Of a stretch of 64,000 nucleotides of DNA, positions 26,076-34,927 are shown one piece after another. The DNA is from Bacteroidales bacterium. Its GTDB lineage: Bacteria; Bacteroidota; Bacteroidia; Bacteroidales; UBA932. Positions within the stretch are counted from its first letter, which is position 1. Every line of letters begins with the position of its first letter. The notes under the pieces are model-generated. The model was not told where the DNA came from. It ran no database searches and saw nothing but the letters and a program-made list of their open reading frames with translations. Both the position numbers and the translations under genes were made by a program. The DNA lies in contig SUYR01000009.1 of the NCBI GenBank assembly GCA_015060335.1, forward strand, positions 1 to 64,000, in the 5' to 3' direction.

Positions 26076-28474
26076 TGAAGGAAATGAAGAATATTATAAA
26101 CATAATGATTGCGCTTTCGCTCTTCACTTTTGTATCATGCAGTGTAGACGATTCGGCAAAGATTCCTCTTGTCGAACTCGGCGTAAGACAGAATGAATAT
26201 ATTCTGGAGGCGGACGGAGGAGAAATTGACATGGAGATACTCTCTAACGGGAAATATCATATCGAGTATGTCTCCGATGCACCGTGGCTGACTCTCGCTT
26301 CCATGGATGGAAACGGAGACGGCCAGATCAGGGCGTCTGTCGAAATGAATGAAGAATTCAAGCGTATGGCCGCCATCGTGCTGTGCAGCGATGTGGATGA
26401 ACGAAAGGATACCGTCTACATCAAGCAGAAAGGTATGTTGGAAGCCAGACTTGAAATGTCCAACACGTCTGTTGTGCTTGATGGAAAGGGAGGAGAGTCC
26501 CTGACTGACATCACAACAAACATCCCTTTCGAATACATGGAAGTACAGACAGTCTATAACGGGGATGAGACCGGCTGGATTGAGAGTATGACAATCGAAG
26601 CGGCTGATGAATATTCAGCAAGACGCTCTCTGAAGATAGGGGTGTCTGCAAACACAGACAAGACAAAAGTCCGCATGGCTTCAGTACTGATGTCGTATGA
26701 GGACGGTTGGGGAGAGGTGTCGGAACTTCTGATTAATCTGGTCCAGAAGAATGCAGATGAAGTGCTGGGTGTCGTGACTCCTTTCTACAATATCAGGTAT
26801 GATTATTCTACAGGAACACCGGTAGAGGACTATATCATACTTGAAGGCGTCGTTGTCAGCAATACGGAAAACGGCAATGCCGGTGAAAACGAGCAGAGCA
26901 CCACTTCTTCCATAGATTATGACGGCTCTAAGAAGACCGTTTATGTACAGTCTCCGGACGGTAAATATGGCTTTGCCATTCTTACAGAGACCGTGTCAGA
27001 CAACGTTTTCAAGCAGTTTGACAGGGTTCAGATACTTCTGTATGGAACAGAAGTGGTCGCTTATGAAAATCCGGAGCGTTATGAAATCAGGGGTGTGACC
27101 AAGAATATGATAGTCTCTCAGGCGGCAGGTGAACGCGTCGCACCAAAGGAAAAATACTATAACGGACTGACAGACGAAGACATCTACACGTATGTGTCTC
27201 TCAGGGATGTCGAATTTCCTGTAAGAAAAGGCGCGGTTACTCCGATAAACGAGGGGTATGCGATAGGTGGAAAGGCAAACCGTATATCCAAATATCCTCT
27301 TCTGGTGCGAGACCGCAATGGAGACAGTTTCTATATGTATACCAATACTGTATGCACATACAGGAATGACGGAACCCGTCTTCCTTACGGTTCAGGAAAC
27401 CTCTCCGGTGTGCTTGTGCATGAACGTTTCTCCCGTTTCTCATGGAAGAACGGAGCCGATCTTCTTGATATAGACTCTGACCCTGAACTTGGAAATATCG
27501 GACGTTATCAGATCCGTCATCAGACTAAGGACGATATCTGGGGCGGAATGGCAGATGAATTCAGTGACAGTTTTTCTGAACTTCTTGCTGAATACCGTTT
27601 CTGGAATCCGGATTCCGAGAACGGGGTGCTTAGACCGACATACGGCGAAAATGGCTGGTTTACCCATACTTACCAGACAAAATATACCGGAACAGACAGC
27701 AAGAGTTATACGGAAGATACTTACGGGCAGCACATGTATCCGGAAGTATGTTATTCCTATCTTGGTCCGATGGGTATTGCAGGGAATTCCATGTTCGGGA
27801 CAAACTATGGCAATATCAACGGACTCGGTATTGTGCTGGATTCCGAGAAAGAGCATTATCTGGAAGAAATGTCTGATTGGGTCGGCACCCGCAATGGCAA
27901 GACAGAATGGCTCGCCCCAAGCACTACAGATGCTGAAAATGGAATTCGTCTCGCCAATGCCGGCAGTATGCAGGGAAAGAGCTGGTGTGCTACGGACTGT
28001 TATTGTTCTATGTCGCATAGGAACTGGTGGGATTATGATCTGAATCAGGGTTATGCCTGGATGTTGAATTTCTCTACCAAGGGATTGGTCACAGACCAGC
28101 TTTCACTCCAGATTTCCGTGATGAATACATCACAGAAATGGTATGCGCCAAGATTCTGGAAGGTTGAGTGGTCGGAAACCGATTCGATGGATCCTAAGGA
28201 TGCGGCTTCATGGAAACTGATAGACGAGTACACTGTTCCTGACATTTCCGTCTGGGCTAATACGTTGTATTCTTCAATAGTGGGATACAAGAGCATCAAT
28301 TTCAGACTGCCGCTTGAAATGCTTGACAAGGAAAACGTATACATCCGTCTGATTCCTGTAAATGATATATGCAGCAGCGGTGCCGAATATGCTGATGCCG
28401 TGGTCGGAACCGATGTCAACGGAGATATGCATGCAAGTGCAATAGAATACATTGCAATCAGATACAACAAATAA
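26075..28474 (+). CDS. Surface lipoprotein with BACON-like domains and DUF5689
   Basis: 799 residues; lipobox FVSC. Two BACON-like repeats at about 30-120 and 125-230 (APWLTLASM, RMAAIVLCSDVDERKDTVYIKQKG). A DUF5689-type OB-like domain follows at about 250-370 (EDYIILEGVVVSN, KTVYVQSPDGKYGFAI, RVQILLYGT). The last 300 residues contain a beta-sandwich with many Trp and Tyr, probably a carbohydrate-binding module. No catalytic site is evident. Translation is coupled to the BACON gene by a one-base overlap. Together with the IPT/NHL protein it forms the surface glycan-binding set of this locus. Confidence 0.85.
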   Translation: MKEMKNIINIMIALSLFTFVSCSVDDSAKIPLVELGVRQNEYILEADGGEIDMEILSNGKYHIEYVSDAPWLTLASMDGNGDGQIRASVEMNEEFKRMAAIVLCSDVDERKDTVYIKQKGMLEARLEMSNTSVVLDGKGGESLTDITTNIPFEYMEVQTVYNGDETGWIESMTIEAADEYSARRSLKIGVSANTDKTKVRMASVLMSYEDGWGEVSELLINLVQKNADEVLGVVTPFYNIRYDYSTGTPVEDYIILEGVVVSNTENGNAGENEQSTTSSIDYDGSKKTVYVQSPDGKYGFAILTETVSDNVFKQFDRVQILLYGTEVVAYENPERYEIRGVTKNMIVSQAAGERVAPKEKYYNGLTDEDIYTYVSLRDVEFPVRKGAVTPINEGYAIGGKANRISKYPLLVRDRNGDSFYMYTNTVCTYRNDGTRLPYGSGNLSGVLVHERFSRFSWKNGADLLDIDSDPELGNIGRYQIRHQTKDDIWGGMADEFSDSFSELLAEYRFWNPDSENGVLRPTYGENGWFTHTYQTKYTGTDSKSYTEDTYGQHMYPEVCYSYLGPMGIAGNSMFGTNYGNINGLGIVLDSEKEHYLEEMSDWVGTRNGKTEWLAPSTTDAENGIRLANAGSMQGKSWCATDCYCSMSHRNWWDYDLNQGYAWMLNFSTKGLVTDQLSLQISVMNTSQKWYAPRFWKVEWSETDSMDPKDAASWKLIDEYTVPDISVWANTLYSSIVGYKSINFRLPLEMLDKENVYIRLIPVNDICSSGAEYADAVVGTDVNGDMHASAIEYIAIRYNK

Positions 28475-28505
28475 ACTTTAACTAACAATCATTAACAGAA
28501 CGATT

Positions 28506-30359
28506 ATGAACAAGAAATTCATGCTTTTGGCGGCTACATTGATGGCCGTTTTCAGCACCGGCTGCAAACCGGATGATGTCAACCCTGAAGAACCGGCTCA
28601 GGCTCCGGAACTGACTGCAATCAACCCGACATCAGGATATGTTGCAGACGAGGCTGTCATTACAGGTAAGAACTTTTCCGAGACAGCATCTGAGAACGAA
28701 GTCTTCTTCGGAAATGCAAAGGCGGAAATCAAGACGGCATCTGCCACAGAACTGAAGGTTGTCATTCCGGATAATCCGGTAGGAAAAGTCGATCTTAAAG
28801 TGACTGTCGATGGCAAGACTGCTGAAGGACTTTCTTTCACTTATCTTCAGAAAGTACTCCCTATGAGTGTTTCAGGTATTACTCCTGCAGAGGGCAGTGT
28901 CGGTGCGGACGTTGTGATAAGTGGTGCCAATTTCGGCACATCGGCCGATGATCTCATTGTGCTTTTCGGTGAAAAGACTGCGACGGTGAAGTCAGTGACT
29001 GAGACGGCGATCACAGTGACAGTTCCAGAAGGTAACGGCGAGGTGGCTGTAATCGTCAGCCTCGGCGACCAGATTTCGGACCCTGTGATGTTCACGTATG
29101 TATATGCGAGAGAGGTGACTTATACCTCAATGACCCCGACGATAGCAACATACGGTGATGAAATCAAGATATTCGGCACAGGTTTCCCAGAAGCCGTCGA
29201 TGAGATTTCTGCAAGCGTAAACGGTGTAACCGCTGCAGTTACGGCAGCAACAGCAGAAGGCATCATTGTATCTGTCCCTGAACTTCCGGTAGGCGATTAC
29301 AAAGTGAAGGTTTCTGTCACCGGGGCTGCACCTTTTGAAACTGATGCTTTTGCATACTATACTCTTCCTGAATATACAGTATCTACGGTTCTTGGTGATG
29401 GTACTGCAAAAAATAAGGAAGGCGTCTGGACAGATGCACAGCTTCAATTGCCGGAAGGTCTGTGTTGGGCACCGGATGGAAGTATGTGGATTACTACCAG
29501 AGGTGGTTCTAAAGAGACAGGCGCTCATGCTATTCATAAGGTGAATATGACGACAGGGCAACTTGAAACAGTTGCAGATCAGTCCGTCATCGGAGTTGAC
29601 CAGTATCCTTGGGGTGGCAGCTTTAATTCAATGGGTGAGTATCATGTCTGCCACAAGGCAAAGAACGTGTTTGGTAAATATGTGGAAGGTAAATATGAAA
29701 CGTATGGGATAACGGGTACAACCATTAAGACTCCTATGAACGTCGTGTTTGACTCAAAGGATTATATGTATATCGCAGATCGTGACAATAAGCGTATCGC
29801 TGTGGCGCATAATGGAAATTTCGTAAAGGAGTATAAGATCATGCACGGCGGATTTGAGTATCAGCCTTATACCGTAGCTCTTGATCTGAAGGAGGAAAAT
29901 TTGTTTGTAGGAACTAATGGTGGACGCAAACTCTTTATGATAAATATTGCAAGTGGTGACGTGACTAAAATTGCAGGTGTTGATGTTGAAGGCTCTACAG
30001 ATGGAAAAGGTCTCAAACCTGCTGCAAATAATATAACAGACGGCGACGCCGGCAACCCGATGACAGCAGTAGTCGGGAGTGTCAGCGGTATCGTAGTTGC
30101 AGAAAACGGATATCTGTATTTTAACGATATAGAGGCATATACATTTAGAGTGCTCATTCCTGGCGTAGGAGGAGATTATACAAAAGGGGTTGTCAAGACT
30201 TTGGCAGGACAGCCATGCTCAAGTGGCTTTGCTGACGGAAACGGATTGACTGAAGCCAAATTTGTTGCTCAAGGAATGCTGCTCATGGATAAGGAAGGTT
30301 CATTCTATATCGCGGGTGGTAATGCAAACAGAATCAGAAAAGTTACTCCTGTAAAGTAA
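28506..30359 (+). CDS. IPT/TIG domain lipoprotein with C-terminal NHL-type beta-propeller
   Basis: 617 residues; lipobox FSTGC. Three IPT/TIG immunoglobulin-like repeats at about 38-120, 120-200 and 200-285 (each with ITGKNF/ISGANF/IFGTGF and an adjacent conserved Gly/Pro pattern). From about 290 an NHL-like propeller starts (STVLGDGTAKNKEG, MYIADRDNKRIAVAH, SGIVVAENGYLYFNDIEAY, AKFVAQGMLLMD). In Bacteroidota such proteins bind glycans at the surface in PULs. Codon use shifts toward AAT/ATA-rich in the propeller half. A strong terminator follows, so this ends the first island transcript. Confidence 0.9.
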   Translation: MNKKFMLLAATLMAVFSTGCKPDDVNPEEPAQAPELTAINPTSGYVADEAVITGKNFSETASENEVFFGNAKAEIKTASATELKVVIPDNPVGKVDLKVTVDGKTAEGLSFTYLQKVLPMSVSGITPAEGSVGADVVISGANFGTSADDLIVLFGEKTATVKSVTETAITVTVPEGNGEVAVIVSLGDQISDPVMFTYVYAREVTYTSMTPTIATYGDEIKIFGTGFPEAVDEISASVNGVTAAVTAATAEGIIVSVPELPVGDYKVKVSVTGAAPFETDAFAYYTLPEYTVSTVLGDGTAKNKEGVWTDAQLQLPEGLCWAPDGSMWITTRGGSKETGAHAIHKVNMTTGQLETVADQSVIGVDQYPWGGSFNSMGEYHVCHKAKNVFGKYVEGKYETYGITGTTIKTPMNVVFDSKDYMYIADRDNKRIAVAHNGNFVKEYKIMHGGFEYQPYTVALDLKEENLFVGTNGGRKLFMINIASGDVTKIAGVDVEGSTDGKGLKPAANNITDGDAGNPMTAVVGSVSGIVVAENGYLYFNDIEAYTFRVLIPGVGGDYTKGVVKTLAGQPCSSGFADGNGLTEAKFVAQGMLLMDKEGSFYIAGGNANRIRKVTPVK

Positions 30360-30379
30360 TCTTCATGTGAAGCACCCGA

Positions 30380-30410
30380 GGGAGACGACACTCTTGTTGT
30401 CTCCCTTTTT
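30380..30410 (+). terminator. Intrinsic terminator
   Basis: An 11-bp stem (one G-T pair), a four-base loop and five T. It sits 20 bases after the IPT/NHL gene and separates it from the GH3 gene. Confidence 0.85.
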
Positions 30411-30424
30411 AAAATCGCTCAGTT

Positions 30425-32494
30425 ATGAATAAACGTATAGTTTCAATGACATTGTTCCTGACCGGTATCTGTATACTGACCGCCTGCACCGGCACGGCCC
30501 CCGCAGATGAGAATCCCTACAGTGTCACTAATGAACACAAGAATCGGGCAGCTTCCCTCGTCTCGCAGATGACCCTCGAAGAGAAATGTTCCTACATCGG
30601 CGGCTCGAAGGATGGCTTCTATATCCGTCCTGTGGAGCGTCTCGGCATCCCTCTTATCCGTATGGCGGACGGTCCTCAGGGAGTGCGCAACAATACCAAG
30701 AGCACTCTTTTCGCATGCGGTGTGGCAGCGGCGGCATCCTGGAACGAGGATGTCGTATATGAAATGGGTGTCGCTCTCGGACAGGATTCACGTGCAAGAG
30801 GAGTGCATATCCTGCTTGGACCGGGAGTCAATATCTGCCGGAGTCCTCTTTGCGGGCGCAATTTCGAGTATATGGGAGAGGACCCTCTTCTTGCGGCCAA
30901 TACAGCCGTTCCTTACATCAAGGGCGTGCAGTCTCAGGGTGTCATGGCGACAGTCAAGCATTTTGCGCTGAACAATCAGGAGTACAACCGTCACCATGTA
31001 AGTTCGGATGCGGATGAACGTACCATGTACGAGATATATTTCCCTGCATTCAAGGCTTCCGTCGATGCCGGAGTGGCTTCCGTGATGAGCAGTTACAACC
31101 TTGTGAACAACGTTCATTCTGCGGAGAACAGATGGCTTCTTACTGATGTGCTTAAAGACGAGTGGGGATTCGAGGGCTTTGTCATGTCTGACTGGACTTC
31201 GACCTATTCGACCTTGGGCTGCGTGCGGAGCGGACTTGACCTTGAGATGCCTGAGGGCTTCTGCATGAACTATGAGACCATCGGTCCGCTCATCGAGACA
31301 GGAGTCGTGCGTGAAAAGGATGTTGACCGCAAGGTCGAGACCATATTGGCAAACCTTATCGCATACGGCTTCCTTGACCGTCCTCAGCTCGACACTACGA
31401 TAAAGGAAGACAATCCGTATTCCCGTGATGTCGCCTATCGTCTCTCATGTGAATCTGCAGTGCTTCTCAAGAATGAAGGTTCGCTTCCTCTTGCAAAATG
31501 CGGGACAATTGCCCTTATGGGCCCTCGTGCCGAAATCATCCCGTGCGGTGGCGGTTCTGGCTCAGTAGACCCTATATATTCGATATCTCTTTATGAGGGA
31601 ATGAAATCCCTCGGTGAATCATACCCTGTGACTCTTGTAGGTGAGGACTATAAGGCTTCGTCAGGGATACTTAAGGAAGCTGATGCCGTGGTAGTGTCGG
31701 TAGGATTTGACAGAAATACCGAGAAAGAGGACCATGACAGGACTTTTACCTTGCCTGAAGGTCAGGATGAGATGATTGAGTTTGCTGCTGCAAACAACGA
31801 GAATGTGATAGTGGTAGTGTATAGTGGTGGTGCAATCGACATGAGCCGCTGGCACGACAAGGTGTCTGCCATTATAATGGGTTGGTACCCTGGTCAGGAA
31901 GGCGGCCTTGCGATTGCGCGTATGCTTGCCGGGGAATTTTCTCCATCAGGGCGTCTGCCGGTCACTATGGAAACAAGGCTGGAGGACAATCCGACATACA
32001 GAAACTACTATGTTGAGGCGCCTCTTACAAAGCGCGGACATTCGACCCTGAACGTCACTTACGGAGAAGGTGTATTCGTCGGGTACAGAGGGTATGAGAA
32101 AAACGGTGTGCAGCCGGCTTATCCGTTCGGTCATGGCCTGACATATACGACATTCAGATATTCCGACCTTGCCTTGGAAGAGACATCTGGCGGATATGAT
32201 GTGTCGTTTACAGTCAGCAATACTGGTTCTTTTGATGCAGCGGAGGTGGCTCAGGTCTATGTCGGTGAGGTGAATCCGTGCGTTGCCCGTCCGGAAAAGG
32301 AACTCAAGGGCTATGACAAGGTCTTTGTCAAGGCAGGTGAGACCACCCGGGTCAACGTACATCTTCCTGAGAGTGCATTCGCATTCTACGATGTTGACAT
32401 CCACGACTGGAGAGTCAATCCCGGGCTCTTTGACATAATGGTGGGAGCATCTGTCTCAGACATCCGTTTAAGCGGACAGGTCAATCTCAGATGA
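30425..32494 (+). CDS. Glycoside hydrolase family 3 enzyme, lipoprotein (beta-glucosidase-like)
   Basis: 689 residues; lipobox LTAC at about residue 18-21. The N-terminal TIM-barrel has RMADGPQGVR, KHFALNNQEYNRH and the nucleophile motif VMSDW with Asp at about residue 256. The alpha/beta sandwich follows (GSVD, DHDRTFTLPEGQ, VVYSGGAIDMS), and the C-terminal fibronectin III-like domain ends in the family pattern. GH3 removes terminal beta-linked glucose, xylose or related sugars; the specificity is not clear from motifs. It is slightly short, without extra domains. It probably has its own promoter after the terminator and is followed by the second SGNH esterase. Confidence 0.94.
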   Translation: MNKRIVSMTLFLTGICILTACTGTAPADENPYSVTNEHKNRAASLVSQMTLEEKCSYIGGSKDGFYIRPVERLGIPLIRMADGPQGVRNNTKSTLFACGVAAAASWNEDVVYEMGVALGQDSRARGVHILLGPGVNICRSPLCGRNFEYMGEDPLLAANTAVPYIKGVQSQGVMATVKHFALNNQEYNRHHVSSDADERTMYEIYFPAFKASVDAGVASVMSSYNLVNNVHSAENRWLLTDVLKDEWGFEGFVMSDWTSTYSTLGCVRSGLDLEMPEGFCMNYETIGPLIETGVVREKDVDRKVETILANLIAYGFLDRPQLDTTIKEDNPYSRDVAYRLSCESAVLLKNEGSLPLAKCGTIALMGPRAEIIPCGGGSGSVDPIYSISLYEGMKSLGESYPVTLVGEDYKASSGILKEADAVVVSVGFDRNTEKEDHDRTFTLPEGQDEMIEFAAANNENVIVVVYSGGAIDMSRWHDKVSAIIMGWYPGQEGGLAIARMLAGEFSPSGRLPVTMETRLEDNPTYRNYYVEAPLTKRGHSTLNVTYGEGVFVGYRGYEKNGVQPAYPFGHGLTYTTFRYSDLALEETSGGYDVSFTVSNTGSFDAAEVAQVYVGEVNPCVARPEKELKGYDKVFVKAGETTRVNVHLPESAFAFYDVDIHDWRVNPGLFDIMVGASVSDIRLSGQVNLR

Positions 32495-32546
32495 GACCTT
32501 GTTTCTCACAGGATTTTGCTACCTTAGAACGACAAAAACACATATC

Positions 32547-33635
32547 ATGAAACACACATTCTCAATACTCCTTTCTGTTCTGTTCTGCCTTTCGGCATCA
32601 GCACAGACCATCAGTTGGCATAATGCCGCCGATTTTACCATCATCGGCAAGCCCATACAGACAGCAAATCCGTTTACGCGCATTGATACGGCGATGTATA
32701 AGTTCAACGACAAGACAATAGACTGCTATGCCGGTTATTCCACTGGTCTTGCAGTCCTTTTTGAGACGGACAGCCGCACTATCCGTGCGAGATGGACCAC
32801 AGGAAGCGGCAACTCCGGCGACAATATGGCCGCCATCGGACAGAAAGGTCTCGACCTGTATATCATGAAGGACGGACGGTGGGTATTTGCCGGAGTCGGG
32901 AGACCTGACATGAAGAAAGCTCCTTTCAGCCATCATGAAAGCAAGATTGTGTCGGATATGCCTGAAGGAAACAAGCAGTGTCTGCTGTATCTTCCTCTTT
33001 TCGACAGGACGGACTGCCTTGAAATAGGAATAGATGAGGAATCAGAAATCAGGTCTCTTGCCAATCCTTTCAGCCACCGCATTGTGGTTCACGGTTCCAG
33101 TATCACCCACGGAGCATCAGCCAGCCGTCCCGGGATGACCTATCCCGCGCGTTTCGGGCGGGACAATGGTCTCTATTGCATGAATCTCGGTTTCAGCGGA
33201 ACATGCGAGCTCCAGAAGGAATACGCTGAGTATCTGGCAGATATAGAGGATGTGGATGCTTTCATCTTCGACACATTCTCCAATCCGGATGCTGGGGAAA
33301 TACGCGAAAGATTCGATGAGTTTGTGGATATTGTCAGGCGGGCGCATCCGGATGTCCCGATGATTTTCCTTCAGACCGTGCGTCGTGAGACACGTAATTT
33401 CAGCATGTCTAAAGAGGAGTACGATGCCGCAAAACAGGCAGCTGCGGTACAGGAGGTCACTGAGCGGATGAAAACCGACAGACATATCTATTTCATAGAT
33501 TCGGCGGATTTCCTCGGAAATGAACACATCGCCACAGCAGACGGCACGCATCCGACCGACCTTGGATTTACCTATATGCTTGAGGCCATGTCTCCGAAGA
33601 TAAAGAAGATATTGAAGAAATACGGCATCAGATAG
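32547..33635 (+). CDS. SGNH/GDSL hydrolase with N-terminal GxDLY domain (paralogue 2)
   Basis: 362 residues from MKHTFSIL; the track start adds 16 residues without signal character. The architecture is the same as paralogue 1: signal peptide (LLSVLFCLSASA), GLDLY motif, Ser block GSSITHG, ASRPGMTYPARFGRD shared by both, and DGTHPTDLGF near the end. By eye about 60 percent of residues are identical to the 14587 gene. It likely removes acyl groups from the same glycan that the GH3 attacks. Its last eight bases overlap the convergent SusD gene, and no terminator fits between. Confidence 0.93.
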   Translation: MKHTFSILLSVLFCLSASAQTISWHNAADFTIIGKPIQTANPFTRIDTAMYKFNDKTIDCYAGYSTGLAVLFETDSRTIRARWTTGSGNSGDNMAAIGQKGLDLYIMKDGRWVFAGVGRPDMKKAPFSHHESKIVSDMPEGNKQCLLYLPLFDRTDCLEIGIDEESEIRSLANPFSHRIVVHGSSITHGASASRPGMTYPARFGRDNGLYCMNLGFSGTCELQKEYAEYLADIEDVDAFIFDTFSNPDAGEIRERFDEFVDIVRRAHPDVPMIFLQTVRRETRNFSMSKEEYDAAKQAAAVQEVTERMKTDRHIYFIDSADFLGNEHIATADGTHPTDLGFTYMLEAMSPKIKKILKKYGIR

Positions 33636-34923
33636 AGCCGTCTGAAGACCATAGCGGGTGCTGCCGGAGATTGCCGTTAAGGGACAATTCCCTTGCCGGA
33701 ACCGGCAGCACTGTGTATTTCTTCCCGACACCTGCGGCTTCTTCATATCTTCCGGTCCGTACAAGATCATACCATCTGAACCCCTCTCCGAAGAGTTCGA
33801 GCCTTCTTTCATGCAGGATTGCATCTAGGAATTCCTCTTCGTCAGAGGGGTATACAGGCTCAAGTCCTCGGAATATGCGCAGTTCGTTAAGTCTCTGCAG
33901 ACCTTTTTCGAGGCCCTGACATTCTGCACTGATAAGATACATCTCCGCGAGACGGACGATATATATCGGGTCCGTACCGGCATCTCCGCCGCAATATTTG
34001 TTCATCACTTCATTGTTACCCTGCATTGCTATTGATATCTCCTTCCTGCTGTCTGTCTCCGAATACATCGTCATAGCCTCTGCAGTCGGACGGAAATTGT
34101 ATGCGCCTCCCACGCCTGATTCCTTGGTGTAATAGTATGAACTCATATTCACCTTGCTTTCGTGCACGATGTTGGCGAATGAGAAGATTTCCTCCTTGTT
34201 CTCTCCGCCTCTGAATATACTTCTGAAGTCGGACAGTTCGAAAGCCTCGTCTGAGATAAGGCTTTCCGCGAGTCTTGCGGCATCTTCCTTTCTGCCCATC
34301 GCAAGGTATGTTCTGGCAAGGAGTGCCTGAGCCGCCTGCTTGGACACATAGTTCTTGTCACTGAAATCCGGAGCCGTCCCGACAGCCCTGACCAGTTCGC
34401 TTTCAATGAATTTCCATACCTCCTCTTCAGGTTGCTGCGGACAGTTTTCTCCTCCTTCACCGGTAATGACCGGGACATTCCTCCATCGTGTGACAATATT
34501 GTAATAGTACAGTGCTCTGAAAAAACATCCTGTCCCGAGCAATTCGTCTTTTCTTTGTGATGCAGGAAGTTTCTCTACAAGCGAAATAACAGTGTTTATC
34601 TGGTATAATCCGGCAAAATATCCGTTCCACGGGCTTGTGACCAGACTTTTGTCCGGTGCTATGGCAGATTCTACCATCAGTTTCGGCGTATTGACGCTTG
34701 TCGCTCCCGTGCGGACGATGTCTCCGCCGATCAGATCGAACAATGCCCAGCCGTTGAACGTCGGCTTGTATTGGGCGATGTTGTACATGCCTGTGACCAT
34801 TAGTTCCGCATGCTCTGTCGTTATCCTGTCTGCCGAAACCGCATTGCCGGGATACTGGTCAAGGTACTTCCCGCAACCGGCGGAAAGCATGAGGACAAGT
34901 GATATGACGGATATTCTCTTCAT
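33628..34923 (-). CDS. SusD/RagB-family lipoprotein (island, pair 2)
   Basis: 431 residues; lipobox LSAGC at about residues 13-17. SusD features: LDQYPGNAVSADR at the mature start, GTGCFFRALYYYNIVTRW (conserved helix), VRLAEMYLISAECQGLEKG, DAILHERRLELFGEGFRWYDLVRTGRYE and the final LPVPARELSLNGNLRQHPLW. It is the lid of the STN-type SusC encoded four bases upstream on the same strand. It is at the lower end of the SusD length range. Expression depends on the SusC gene's promoter, probably controlled by the adjacent ECF sigma factor. Confidence 0.95.
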   Translation of the reverse strand: MKRISVISLVLMLSAGCGKYLDQYPGNAVSADRITTEHAELMVTGMYNIAQYKPTFNGWALFDLIGGDIVRTGATSVNTPKLMVESAIAPDKSLVTSPWNGYFAGLYQINTVISLVEKLPASQRKDELLGTGCFFRALYYYNIVTRWRNVPVITGEGGENCPQQPEEEVWKFIESELVRAVGTAPDFSDKNYVSKQAAQALLARTYLAMGRKEDAARLAESLISDEAFELSDFRSIFRGGENKEEIFSFANIVHESKVNMSSYYYTKESGVGGAYNFRPTAEAMTMYSETDSRKEISIAMQGNNEVMNKYCGGDAGTDPIYIVRLAEMYLISAECQGLEKGLQRLNELRIFRGLEPVYPSDEEEFLDAILHERRLELFGEGFRWYDLVRTGRYEEAAGVGKKYTVLPVPARELSLNGNLRQHPLWSSDGSI

Positions 34924-34927
34924 GATT

